A stretch of DNA of 64,000 nt from Phlegmacium glaucopus (taxonomy: Eukaryota; Basidiomycota; Agaricomycetes; Agaricales; Cortinariaceae), in NCBI GenBank assembly GCA_015039465.1, contig MU129998.1, forward strand, positions 294,475 through 358,474, in the 5' to 3' direction. A model generated the notes under the pieces. That model saw only the letters and a list, made by a program, of their open reading frames with translations. It was not told where the DNA came from and made no database searches. Below, piece by piece: positions 45,956-57,761 of this stretch. A program made the position numbers and the translations under genes. Position 1 is the first letter of the stretch; each line of letters opens with the position of its first letter.

Positions 45956-46266
45956 TGTAGCAATGTTGGGAGTGGAGTGAGGGAATGATGGTTGAAGATG
46001 AAAAAGAGGAAGATGTCGCATAAACTTTCTTTCATACAAATCACAACCATGTGACTTGGCAAACATGATCAACATTTTTTGCTTCCCTCCACCAACCGTC
46101 ATCCCAGCATATTCCAGTCAATCCCCAACCCCAACTACACCATGGCACCACACATGAGACATAAGTTTTACTATTTTCTTCTCTCCCTTCCTCACAAAAT
46201 TGGGCCAACTCTGACAGTCCATTCACAGATACTTCCCAACCCCAAACAACCAACAACCCCCCAAAA

Positions 46267-47160
46267 ATGGTCACATTCACAAGCCATGATGACCCTGAAA
46301 GGATGCCAGCATTCCCAGATTCCCCCCCAATTTTGCCTGCCTTGCCTCCATTCCCTGAATCAGCAGAGGTCCCCCCATTTCCTGATTCACCTCTGATCTC
46401 TCCCATTCCTAATTCAGTCTCTATGCCACCCTTCCCCGAATCATCTACCATCCTCACTTCTGCCAGCTCTCCCTGTCCTATGTTCTGGGAACTTGATTTG
46501 AACGATGACACTGCCCTCCCCAATTTCCCTGGGTTGGCCTCAGACCCCAATTCAACCTTTCCCTCCTTTCCAATGCCAGACCCTAACCAATTTGGAGTCC
46601 CCAACTATTGGGACCATGACAATATTTCAATGCCAGCATTCCCAACAGTTCCACCCTTTCCTGAATCGGCAATTAAAGCTCTCCCAAAAGCATCCAAATC
46701 AAAGAAAAAGGGTGTACGGAGATCTCCCACTGATGGCAGACCTCCTTGCAAGAGGCAAAAGAAAGGAGTGCCACCCCAGCCATCTCCACAGAAAGGGCCA
46801 ATTGGGTCACATGCAGAAAAGCAGGAGCAGAGATGAAACTTCTGCCGATTGGGTGATAGCCATGAGGTGGATCCTACCAATTTCAAGGTATGTAAATCTC
46901 TCAGGCTTCACCAGACTTTCTGGGTTGATTTGGTTGCTCTGTAGCCAATTTTTCCAGAACTACAAAACACCCATGAGGAGATCCGGTCTCCCAATGCTTC
47001 CAGCATTCCATACGGTGTCGGATATGCTGCTGCCCTCAAAGCTGCAGAGGATCATCTGGACCGTATTGAATTTATTGAAGACCAGGTGTTCATTACAGGT
47101 TATACCCTTGAGAGGATTCAGAGTAACATTCAAGGGTGGTTGATCAGCTGGGACCAGTAA
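46267..47160 (+). CDS. Pro-rich protein of unknown function, divergent from zinc-knuckle ORF
   Basis: A frame from 46,267 (MVTFTSHDDPERMP) runs 189 residues with degenerate 'PPFPES/PAFPDSP' repeats, then a basic patch 'KASKSKKKGVRRSPTDGRPP' and 'CKRQKK'. Beyond the stop at 46,836 other frames continue sensibly: 'GDSHEVDPTNFKV...HQTFWVDLVAL' and, after a TTCCAG acceptor near 46,960, 'EEIRSPNASSIPYGVGYAAALKAAEDHLDRIEF'. This suggests further exons to a stop near 47,157. I cannot name the family. Together with the minus-strand neighbour it may be a two-gene cassette carried by a transposon (inference). Confidence 0.5.
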
Positions 47161-47605
47161 ATCATTCGCATGTCTGTATTAAACTGTCTTCAATCAACAA
47201 GCCGATTGAGGCCTGGAATAGATCATGCAGTGAACAAAGTACCATTGCTTACCAGGGTCAGGTAAATTAAACCTTGAAGCTTCTCATCGACAGAAAGGAG
47301 CCCAAATGAGAGGTCAGAGATCTGGAGCTCCCGGAACAAGTGAAGATCAAAATTCATCATAAATGGTCACTTAAAAAGCCAGTATTCATTATTATCATTG
47401 ACAAACGTCGACCGGCAGTCAAGAATGCTTGACTGCCAGTGTCAAAAATATTTGTCAGTCTCTCTGTAGTTCACTGGTAACTAGCCATTCGCCAGCCTAC
47501 AATATTTTCATTTGGTTCTGACTTGGTTCAGGTCTGACCCGATTGCTCAGAATAGTTTCAGGCTGGCTAACCATTCAGTTCAGGCCTCTTAATTCAGGTT
47601 GGCCT

Positions 47606-48026
47606 TGTTACATTCCATTATATGTTACTCCGGTCCAGCTCCATTGGAGTTGTCTCTGGAAGTCTGTACTCCATTCAAGTACTTTCCCTTGTATCCAGAT
47701 CTACTCTTCCTTCATCCAACTCTGAGACTTCTCCATATCATTCTGGCTCTTCCAATGTTACTCCAAACCCATTACCACATCTTTGCCATGACAACTATTT
47801 CTTTGTCATCACTTTCCCACTATCAGTCAGCACACCTGCTATGGATTATTCACCCAAGAATGCAGAACCTTCCGGGAGCAGAACGCAGCACTTTATATTT
47901 ATATTTTATATTTCGGTTGCTATTCCTTTTGTTATTTAAGTACTTGAAGCTTGTATGTATTCCTCAGTTCAAATATCAACTTAGTTTCCTCCTCTTGTTC
48001 ATCCCTCTAAGTCCCTGTGACTTCCG
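47606..48026 (+). mobile_element. LTR-like fragment, plus orientation
   Basis: Starts TGTTACATTCCATTATATG and contains TATA-like AT-rich sequence near 47,900. The same sequence appears reversed at 49,905-50,245 and 50,983-51,291, and its first 58 bp again forward at 49,693-49,750. The repeated TGTTACATTCC start suggests an LTR terminus. No internal retroelement genes were found nearby. Confidence 0.55.
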
Positions 48027-48109
48027 GTTCCACTCCATTCCATTCATACTCAGTCTGACCAGAAGGTTTCCAGCCTGGCTAATTCAGGTGGTGACCAAGC
48101 ACTGCAATT

Positions 48110-48935
48110 CAGAGTGATCACACAAAACCCAGGCAGCAATCGGGCTGCATTTTGGCCTGTCACCCAAACATCCCAGAAGCATTCTGGATGTTGGCCAAAG
48201 ATAAACAGGAGGTCATAAACCAATATTGCCACGTCTCTCTTATTCTTACCATACTTGGATGGGAGGTCGCTTGGTGCAATGCTTGACAGCCAGTTGAAGT
48301 TGAAAAGGTTTGTCTGTTTGTCAGGATTACTAATGTGGGCCTTTTCAGTGTCCATTTTTGTTGAATTTCAACCTTGAAGCCCTGGTATACTTGGTCCAGG
48401 AGCCTTCTGTCCTCCCATTTTGGCTCATCCCTGCCGACAGCATTGCTTCTATAGAAAAATGATCCCACTATTTTCAAAGGCAGCATTTGGAAATTCCCTG
48501 TCAAGGGTAATAAAGTATTAGGCTACAATAGCTTAATACTCTAGTATCCTTGATAGACAATTTCCAAACATGGCCTTTGAAAATGGCAGGATCATTGAAG
48601 CATCCAGTCAACCAAAACAAGCCCAAATGGGAGGTCAGAGAGCTCCTGGACTGAGCGTACCAGGGCTTCAAGGTCGAAATTCTACAAAAACAATCACTGA
48701 AAAGGCCCACATTAGTTATCCTATCCAGACAAACAGACAAACCTTTTCAACTTCAACCAGCCATCAAGCATTGCACCAAGCGACCTCCCTTCTGAGTATG
48801 GTAAGATTAAGAGAGACATGGTGATATTGGTTTATGAGTTGCACAGACCTCTTCTTTATCTTTCTTTGGCCAACACAAAGAATGCTTCTTAGGTGTTCAG
48901 GTGACAGGCCAAAATGCAGCCTGAATGACCAGAAT
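48110..48935. repeat. Large imperfect palindrome (two arms of about 380-400 bp)
   Basis: The left arm (48,110-48,500) is the reverse complement of the right arm (48,545-48,935), around 80-85% identical by eye. Shared landmarks are 'CCAGGGCTTCAAGG', 'GAAAAGGCCCACATTAGT', 'CAAACAGACAAACCTTTTC' and 'GCATTGCACCAAGCGACCTCCC'. The arm sequence reads as an exon-like peptide ('NLFNFNWLSSIAPSDLPSKYGKNKRDVAILVYDLL') open on the left (minus strand, 48,050-48,355) and degraded on the right. It looks like two inverted copies of a TE gene fragment of unknown family. Confidence 0.7.
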
Positions 48936-49690
48936 ATTTTCAGGATCAGTAATGATTCTGTTCTAACTGGAATACTTTCTGGATGACAACCAATTCAGTT
49001 CAGACCAGAGTATTGTCTGGATAACTAATTATTCAGTTTTGACCTGATTGCCCAAATATCTTCAGGCAGGCTAAAAAGAGCATGAGCTCGTTGGCAGTTA
49101 TTAGCTTAGTATGTACTTCCAACACAATGAAGCAGTTAGGGATGAGGAGAGTAGTCAAGAAGCCAAAACCCTGAGGCCAGTATTTGAACCACAGATTGAT
49201 GACTGATCAATTGATAATCAATCCACAGCAGCCTAAGGTTTGTTTATTGATGGATGCTAATTTTGACCAGATTGGGTGATTAACAAATCAGTTCTGACTA
49301 GGCAGGTCCACAATATTTCTGGCTACCAATTCAATTCTGAGCCAAATGTTTTGAGGCTGGCAACATATTAATTGCCCAGGATATGTCAGGCTTCTCCCTA
49401 GCTAAAAATTTGGTTCTGACCAGGCTTCCCAGAACATTTTCTGGCTGGCTACCAACTTGGTTCTGACCTGGGCCAACAATATTTGGATATTTCTGACTAC
49501 AGATTCACTTATGACTGGAATATTTCTGCCCAGCTAATGATTAGGTTCCAATTGGTTCTGACCTGATGTTCAGTTCCAGCCGGCTAACCACTCAGTTGTG
49601 ACCAGATAGGCCCATGATTTGGTTCTGACCTGGTAGGCCCACATCACTTACTTTGGGTTGGACCTGATTGCCCAGAATACTTCCCAGCTG
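48936..49690. other. Degenerate short-motif repeat region
   Basis: Recurring degenerate phrases such as 'GGTTCTGACC', 'CAGAATATTTTCAGG' and 'GGCTGGCTAACCATTCAG' at irregular spacing of 40-60 bp. The same phrases occur at 47,480-47,600 and 51,300-51,530. They look like a decayed minisatellite surrounding the LTR fragments. No gene seen. Confidence 0.5.
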
Positions 49691-49692
49691 GC

Positions 49693-51291
49693 TGTTACAT
49701 TCCATTATACGTGACTCCGGTCCAGCTCCATTGGAGATGTCTCCGGTACTAGTGGGGGCAACGACCGAATAGCCAGAGACTTATCTATGTGATAAAATAG
49801 CAAATAGTTGGTGTTAGGGGCCATGTAGGGTGACATTGCTGCCAAAAATGCGAAAAACGAAGGCAGGGAACCAGCATGTTCATCACCGGAAGAGAACAGA
49901 AAGACAGAAGACCTCAGTGACTTAGAGGACAAACAAGAGGAGGAAACTAAGTTGATATTTGAACTGAGGAATACATACAAGTTTTGAGTACTCAAATAAT
50001 AAAAGGAATAGCAACCAAAATATAAAAGATAAATATAAAGTGCTGCGTTCTGCTCCCAGAAAGTCCTGCATTCTTGGGTGAATAATCCAAAGCAGGTGTG
50101 CTGACTGATAATGGGAAAGTGATGACAAATAAATAGTTGTTATGGTGAAGATGTGGTAATGGGTTTGGAGTATCGTCGGAAGAGCCAGAATGATATGGAG
50201 AAGTCTTGGAGTTGGGTGAAGGAAGAGTAGATCTGGATACAAGGGAAGGTACTGGATGCCAGAAGCTTCCTAAACGCCTTGGCTATATTTTGCTCATACT
50301 ATCGCCCCTTTTCCGGCAGTACCCGGACGATGTTATGTGTTCTGCCTCCCTTTCACTCCCTTTTGCCATCGGTCATGTGTCTAGTCACACTTTTTCCATA
50401 TTTGGTAACGCTCACTCATCAAGGAGTCATAGGCACATCCACTGCCCAGGCCAACATCCTCTTACACTACACCGAATCATTCTATGTTAAAGCGTCGTTG
50501 TTACCCTACCAGCCATTCCTATCCAGCAACAATCACCAGATCAAGAAGTCCCTTAACACCATTGGGTATTTTAGGTTGCTGATCATTTATATTCATTTAT
50601 TTCTCTTCTGTTCCCTCAAACACTTCATTTCCTTTATTTTTGATACATTTACCATCACTCCTTGATTGCCTCTCTATACCAAATGTCTCCTGCCAGTCCT
50701 TGGAGCGATGACCGGTCCTCTTTCATTTATATTCCACTATCCCTGATGTTTTGTCTCCCTATTTTGCCTAGTCCTTCCTGGGCTCCTGTTTCATCATTTT
50801 GATTTGTTTTATAGATACCCATGTGCAACTTAGCCATGTGATCTCCTTTACCTACTATAAAAACCTCCTGTAATTTAGTTACAAAGGACAATAAGAAAGT
50901 ATTCACCTCTCTCCCCAGAGTTTAGAATTAAGTCTTGTCATTGTCTCTCTCATCGTTCACCCTCGTTTCATTTGCGTTTAAAAGATAAATATAAAGTGCT
51001 GCGTTCTGCTCCCAGAAAGTCCTGCATTCTTTGGTGAATAATCCATAGCAGGTGTGCTGACTGATAATGGGAAAGTGATGACAAATAAATAGTTGTTATG
51101 GCGAAGATGTGGTAATGGGTTTGGAGTATTGTCAGAAGAGCCAGAATGATATGGAGAAGTCTTGGAGAAGTCTTGGAGTTGGGTGCAGGAAGAGTAGATC
51201 CGGATACAAGGGAAGGTACTGGATGGAGTACAGAGTACCGGAGACATCTCCAACGGAGCTGGACCGGAGTCACATATAACAGAATGTAACA
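49693..51291. mobile_element. LTR-derived inverted-repeat structure
   Basis: Bounded by TGTTACATTCC at 49,693 and its reverse complement ending at 51,291, with about 58 bp of inverted repeat ('GTGACTCCGGTCCAGCTCC' landmark). Inside are two minus-strand LTR-like copies (49,905-50,245 and 50,983-51,291) separated by 730 bp of different, CpG-containing sequence. That middle segment has 'CTATAAAAACCTCC' near 50,860, which looks like the promoter part of another LTR. The arrangement suggests nested insertions followed by rearrangement. Confidence 0.5.
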
Positions 51292-51540
51292 ATTGTCCAC
51301 AGTATTTGCCAGTATTCAGTTCTGACCTAGGCCAACAATATTTGAATTGGACCAGGTAGGCCCAGAATATTCATAATTCAGGTCTGACCTGATTGTCTTT
51401 TCTGGCTGGCTAATCATTCCGGGCCTGGTAAGCACAAAATATTTTTGGGTGGCCGATTCAATTCTGAGCCAATGGTTTTCTGGCTGGCTATCAATTCAGT
51501 TCTGACCTGATTGCACACAATATGTTTCAGCTGCCCATTC

Positions 51541-53580
51541 TAGTGATGCCAAAGTTCAGTTCAGTTCGGTTCTTCAACTAATTTTAGAGAACCAAGAACT
51601 GAACCAAAAGGCTCCTGGCTGAACTGAACCAGAACCGAGAACCAGAACCGATAGAACCGGTTCTGTCGGTTCTATTGGTTCTGGTTCTCGGTTCGAACTG
51701 CTGAACCGATATTAATTTTCCTGTCTTTTTTTTCTTCTTTCATATTGGTAGTACAGTATGGTAGTACAGTATATATTGTTGTTATTATTAATACTATGGT
51801 ATTGTAGTGGGTATGTAGACCTGTATGTCGTTGTTTGTTCATTGTCATCATTTTTTCATCGTCATTGTTTGTTCATCATCATCATTCATCATGATTCATT
51901 GTCGTTGTTTGTTCATCACAGTTAGATGTTTGTTGGCTGTCAATTGGCTGTCATAGTGTACATTAGAATTAAATTTAAATTTAAAGATGTATCGTACCTG
52001 CAATTGAATGTGTCCATTATGTTCAGGCTTGTGCCTTTATTGTTCATTTGTAGCTATTTTTTGTTTGTCATTATTGTTTGTCCATCGTCAATTCATCGTC
52101 TGTTTGTTCGTTGTCAAAACTTGACATTCCAAGTCGTTCGACATTGTTTGCTGGCCGTCATTCGTCTGTTGTAGTTTATATTAGATTTAAATTTAAATTT
52201 AAAAACATAGTACCTCCCAACCACTTTGTGGGTCGATGCTGCCAAGTATAATCATAAGTAAGGTGATGGAATTTGATGGAAGAAAAACTCGCCATCTGTT
52301 TGTTCATTCGTTCATATTTGTTCAGTCGGCGTTCATTCACGTTCGTTTGTCATTCATTCACTGTTTGTTCATTTGTTCGTGTTCATTTGTGGTCATGTGT
52401 TCATGTTTGTTCATGTATAGTCATCATTTGTCTGTCCTAGATTACATTAGAATTCACAATGTAGCTATACAACATAAACTCACCTCTGTTAGAGTTGAAT
52501 GCCTGGTTACAACTAGAATCAGAAAAATGACAGATTCAATGAACAGTTTAGGTTCCATTCATTGACGCTGTTGGAGGAGTAATGCCTATGCCGTACTTGA
52601 TGAACCTCATGATACAATGAAAGAGGCCTAATCCTGTTGTTGATATAGTAGCACAGATGACGACACATTTGTTTCATTGGATCTAGTAGATGAAAGGTGA
52701 GTTATTGGCTCATTTCCTTTTCTTTTCAACATCAGCTCACCTCTATTCAATAATTTCGAACAATATCAAATCTATGATAGCTTTGAATAACACCTGATCA
52801 ACGCTAGACTTGGACAATGAGATAAGGTTATTATTGATTGTTGTTTTGAGCTGTACTGACCTTTCCCTATGCTGAAACATCTTTTGAAGGCCTTTTACGA
52901 CTTGATAGTTGCTGTCCATTTGTTGTTCTTTCATTCGTCCATTTGTTGTCTTTGGTTCATTCATTTGTCATTGTTTGTTTATGTTTGTTCATTGTTGGCA
53001 TTTGTCATCTGTCATTTGTCTGTAATAGTTTATACTGTAGTAGTTTATATTAGATTTAAATTTAAATTTTAAAAAAAAATACTTCAAGGTAGTACCGGTG
53101 CTCGTCATTGTTGTGCTTGACATTGTCATCCATGCCCGTGTTGTCATCCCTGTGTGCTGTCATAGTACATTAATTTAATCAAAAACTTACCAAAAATAAC
53201 TCCCCCGGTGGGGAGTTGTTGGCGTTGTTGGTGTGGTTGTGGTGTTGTTAGCATCGTTGGTGTTGTCAGTGTTGATAGTGGGAGTCGTTTGAAGCGGATT
53301 TTTCAAACTCCGAAATCCAAAACATTGGGTCGGGCGCCTAACAATACTTTATAGATTATAAATTCAATTCTCTGCAGAAAAATTAAGAAGAAAAAATCTA
53401 CACAAAGTTCAGTTCAAACCGGTTCAAACCCGGTTCTCAAAATCTTAGAAATATGAGAACCGAGAACCGGACCAATGGTCCAAGATCCTTGGACCGAACT
53501 GAACTGAACCTGAACCAACGGTTCGGTTCTTTCGGTTCTCGGTTCTTGCGCCGCTTCGGAACCAAACTTTGGCATCACTA
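51541..53580. mobile_element. hAT-type DNA transposon, non-autonomous, 2040 bp
   Basis: Terminal inverted repeats TAGTGATGCCAAAGTT at the left and AACTTTGGCATCACTA at the right are perfect over 16 bp. Both ends then carry 'GGTTC/GAACC'-rich subterminal arrays (51,555-51,705 and 53,410-53,560). The flanks are GCCCATTC (51,533-51,540) and GCCCATTT (53,581-53,588), an 8-bp target duplication with one difference. The 8-bp duplication and TAGTGATGCCAA ends fit the hAT superfamily. The inside is T-rich with 'TTTGTTCATT' runs and repeated 'AAATTTAAATTTAAA', and has no transposase frame. Confidence 0.88.
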
Positions 53581-53588
53581 GCCCATTT

Positions 53589-54217
53589 GGCTCCAACCAA
53601 TTTTTGAGAGGGTAGCCAGTCCCAACTGGTGAGTCCAGTCACCCGACTGCCTTGGTGGGGGGGCATCAGCTCACCTGTCTATGATGGACATATCCCAGCC
53701 ATGAGCTCACTGTGCTGCTCAGACTATAACCGTACATAATGCAATTTTGCATCTCAGTCTTTGACTATACATTCTAACTATACTGGCTGTCTAGCTGACA
53801 TATTGATACTTATTTTGGGACAAACAGGACAAACAGAACAAGCATGGGATTATCCAATACTCAGATGTCCTCATTGAGGCTGGCATTGGGGCCTGGGCAC
53901 TGAGCTCAAATTTAGATTACGTAAGGGTGTTGGTTCCTAATGGCGCCTTACCTTACGGGTACGGGTACGGCATGGCCGTACACATAGGCCTCAGGTTCTC
54001 AGGTCAACTACAAGATTTTCGTCAAGTGCTTATTTCCTTTAAGATTCATAATGCTATTTTGTAGCTATATGCACGGGGTTTAACATGTCTAACTTAATTC
54101 TACATGCACTGCTTACAACACAATTAATACAGGAAAGGGTACCGTGGTGCCATGGTGGTCGAAAATATCCAATCAGAAGTGACCACTAGATCCCATGTTC
54201 GCGAAACGTCACAAACG
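53589..54217. other. Intergenic region
   Basis: No gene seen. A 'TTACGGGTACGGGTACGG' stretch lies at about 53,955. CpG returns to normal from here to the right. Confidence 0.35.
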
Positions 54218-55552
54218 TTAAACTCTAGAAATGATGGTAGATAAATGGAATTCTGTGCTGGCGAGCTCTCCTCGCTCTTGTGGTAACTCGGTTTTAAGCT
54301 GATTCATATTCAGGATTATTCTACAAGTCTTTTCGGTTATAAATAAGGATGATTGAGGCAAGACCAAATAAAGAGGACATACTATCACTGATATGACTGC
54401 GGTCGGCCAACTGTCGTAACAGTATAAGATGACTATCAGAAGCCTTTTTATTTTTAGCGCATAGAAAATTCTCACACAAAGATAGCGAAAGGATTTGCTG
54501 AATCAAATACGACGGCATATGTCGCTGACGTGGCAACGATAGCTGGAAAGCACGCAATGCTAGCATGGGTAAATGGAATATGAGAATGGAAGGTAGAGAC
54601 TGACCGAAAAAGATGAGGATTATCCAGGCGCCCTCCCGAACTACGAGTTTAACAACTGCTGCACGTCCTCCAGCAATATTTCGCTTTGCAAAGGTAGCCA
54701 ACCCTAATGCGGCGTGAGCTAGTAGCACGGTGCCTCTGGAGAGACAAGGAAAGTTATAGAAACTGAATGCGAAAGGCAGTAAAACACGTACCCGAAAAGA
54801 CCAATCTCAGTTGGGGAAGTCTCCTTATCACAGTAGGAATTGAACACATGGCTCTGGGTGACTCGTTCCATCATGACTGATCCCACCACGAATTGGAGTA
54901 TGAGGGGTAGTGCTAATATGTACACTTTCACATTCTGTCTGTATAAGGCGTAAACTGGTCAAGGTAATTGAGGTTGGCTAGCAAGAACCAAATGCAATTG
55001 TGCAGTATTGGAAAACTCTACCTCGTAGAAGCAGGACGGCATCTAGTGAGGCCACTAGGATTGAACAGATCGCAAAGAGGAATAGGAACCAGACTCTACA
55101 CCGCTCGGGCTTCACAGGAGCATCGATAAGAAACACATGAATGAGGCTGTAATGGACGCTGCGAGGGAAGCGTTCAGAAGTTGAACGTAAGAAGTGGCTC
55201 ATTACAACTTACATCTGCCCAATGAGACCAGAATATCGCGATATTAAGTATATATACTTGACAGGCGTTGGCTGAGCTCTTGTAGAGGTGTTTCGTCAGT
55301 AATGATGGCAGATGATGCACAATGGGAGGTTTGACGCTACCTCCAGATATATTTATACTCAGAGTGACAATTCGAGAGGTATTCCAACATCAGAAAAACC
55401 AAGGCCGCAACTATTCCACACGGCGACAAGGTACATCATCAGTAAACGAAAAGGAAATCTTCCAAGTTGGAAAGTAACACACATGATGAGAAGTCTCGAA
55501 TTTCAACGGCTTTGGGGTTCATAATGTTCATTGGAAACTCGTTGGAAAGCAT
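54218..55552 (-). CDS. DUF6533-type membrane protein, mirror copy 2'
   Basis: Starts at an ATG at 55,552 (MLSNEFPMNIMNPKA) and ends at 54,218 ('EFHLSTIISRV'), with several introns. Readable exons: 'VHYSLIHVFLIDAPVKPERCRV' and 'WFLFLFAICSILVASLDAVL' (55.05-55.15 kb), 'VKVYILALPLILQFVVGSVMMERV' (54.9 kb), 'GGTVLLAHAALGLATFAKRNIAGGRAAVVKL' (54.65 kb), 'ACFPAIVATSATYAVVFDS' (54.53 kb), and a tail with 'CRIILNMNQLKTEL' (54.3 kb). The pattern is that of the DUF6533 family, with multiple membrane spans. The N-terminal exons between 55,230 and 55,500 were not resolved. It mirrors the broken plus-strand copy at 33.2-34.2 kb and seems the more complete of the pair. Confidence 0.7.
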
Positions 55553-56362
55553 TAGCAGAACAAGCCTGGTCCTGGAACAACTTTCAACCTGACCAAACTC
55601 GAAAAGATTCGGAAATCTCACTAAATGAAACTGTGCCTGTGGTGGTGGTGGTAGTGGACACCGATAGCATTTGCAGGGTTTGGATTAAGTGTAAGGCTGT
55701 AGGGTTCAGCGTGTTGGAGTAACCCCTCTATAAGACAGTGATCACGAATGACCCAGAGGCAGGCTGCCCTTCTCACCCAAGCGACCGGAAGGCAATGAAT
55801 AAGCGAAAGACAAAAAGGACCGAAAAAGGACCCGAATAAAATAGATGCAATGATTGACGTTTGGATGATTTCTAAGCCAGTTGATACTTTTGTGCCTGAT
55901 CACTATCTATTTCTTTGGATGTTTCTGGCTTGGCAAACAATTCATGGTGGCAGCGCGTCCAATAAGTTGGGTCCGAGTAGCAGCGTCGACAGTATATATA
56001 TGTGTACCACCTAGTTGGTGCGTGCTGAGATTTATTTTATTTAACTCAGTTATCAAAGCCGTTGCATAGCCTCATTGCTCTATTGCGCATTCCAGTGAAA
56101 TTTACATATCTCGAATTAGGTGTCTCCAGAATCCATCACAGTCAAAAATGTAAAGCTAATTGGATCCTCGTTTCTTAGGGCTAGATATCTGCATATGTAA
56201 ACCTAGCTGGATACTACGCTGGGGATTAAGTACAATAGTGGAATAACATTCCAGAACATAGATTGAATTCGACAATATAACCATGAATAAAGCAATGATG
56301 TTATGGACAGGATTTTGACAGAATTAGACTGAAGGAAAGTAGGAATGAGAGGAAAACTAATT

Positions 56363-57761
56363 TCAAGACGACCCACCCACTGGTCCGTCCTGGTCTTCTT
56401 CCCTTGGCGGAACCATCTGAATCTCCTCAATTGTGAAATATGTGTTGATGTAGCTGGTAAATGCGATCGATGGGCTACTCCAAGGCCTGTTTTCTTGTCT
56501 TAGGGAAGCGGCCTTTAGTGAACGCATGTTGATGATCATTCTACAGGACTGAGTCGACAATTCCGTCAAACGTAGTTGGAATGTATAAGGAGAGAAGACT
56601 TACAGCAACTGAAACAGCAACGATTGGCCAGCTTGTGTAATGGAATGTGCAGGATGAAGGTAAGAAGGATTACAATTCCAGAAATAAGACCATAACTCAC
56701 ACAAAGATGGCAAATGGATTACCAGAACGGGTTACGACAGAGTAAGATAGCGTCACAGCGGTGTGAACTGTGTCATAGCTTAGTGAAATGTGAGACATGG
56801 AAAGAACAAGGGACTTACTGGTAATAAAGCCAAAAGACAAAGATCCCTCGTGGACTACCAGCCTGGCTACCGCCAGATCACTTGCTTCGCTGCGCCTCCA
56901 GAATGTTGCAACCCATAATGGCACGTGGGCCGCGACGGTAAGTCCCCTATTAAAGGTGTTAGTGAGGCCAACCCAACCAAGGGACGAAATGATCACCCTA
57001 AAATGCCGACCCAGACCCGAGGTGTGTCGTATAGATCACAGCAGGAGGTGAAGGAATCTAGTGGGAATGCCCTTCGTCCCACTAATAAAGAAGCCCCGCC
57101 ATATTGAAGTATAAGCGGTACCACCAGCATGTAGATTCTGGCGCTCTTGTTGTATAAGGCATATACTGGCAGGTGTTATTCGGCGTAATGATTGTCAATG
57201 ACCGTTGGAATTCGGGTAATGGGGCTAAAATCTTCGTACCTCGAAGCAGTAAGACCGTGTCGAAAGCAGCGACCAAAATAATGGCAGAAGTAGCGAGGAA
57301 AATAAACCACGTTCTGCATTGGTGCGGTTGAACGGGACCACGATTGAGATATTTTTGGACTAAGCTGTAATGGACTCTGGAGTATAACATCTTTAGTCGA
57401 AGAGTCGTCGATAAACCCAAATCGTTCCTACGCACATCTGTGTGATGATCGCAAGGTATCTGGTCAGGAAATAAAGCCCTCTTGGCGACCACAACGGAGC
57501 CCTTGACGAGATGTTTAAATCAGTCTTGTTAACAAACCGTGCATCCAAAAGATCGTGCGTACCTCCACATCCAGATGTGTACATACTCTGACCTTATCGT
57601 CATGATATAGTCTGCGAGTGTAAATACCAGAGCTGCGACTACACATCGGATCGACTTGTGATCAATTGCAAGGTTCAGGTTGATGTTAAGAAAGACATAC
57701 GCGACGAGTAGTTCCGTGCGTTAATGGCATTCCAATTAGATGTGACTTGGTCAGGAAGCAT
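56363..57761 (-). CDS. DUF6533-type membrane protein, mirror copy 1'
   Basis: ATG at 57,761 (MLPDQVTSNWNAINARNYSS), stop at 56,363. Exon by exon it matches the plus-strand gene at 31.2-32.6 kb: 'RAPLWSPRGLYFLTRYLAIIT', 'VHYSLVQKYLNRGPVQPHQC', 'WFIFLATSAIILVAAFDTVLLLR', 'GLTVAAHVPLWVATFW', 'GNPFAIFV', 'WPIVAVSVA', then 'SCRMIINMRSLKAASLRQEN' and a Glu/Gln-rich end 'REEDQDGPVGGSS'. All introns recognised in the plus-strand copy are conserved. Expected to sit in a membrane with about seven spans; role unknown. Promoter homology with the other copy extends upstream to about 57,890. Confidence 0.82.

Noticed and set aside
46041..46604. Minus-strand Gly/Glu-rich frame
   Set aside because: Antisense of the Pro-rich plus-strand frame at 46,267-46,836; Gly/Glu repeats arise from Pro/Ser codons read backwards.
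43900..51300. A full-length LTR retrotransposon
   Set aside because: LTR-like fragments are present, but I could not recognise reverse transcriptase, RNase H or integrase motifs in any frame between them.
51926..53072. Small genes inside the hAT-type element
   Set aside because: The frames are readings of T-rich 'TTTGTTCATT' low-complexity sequence without start context or motifs.
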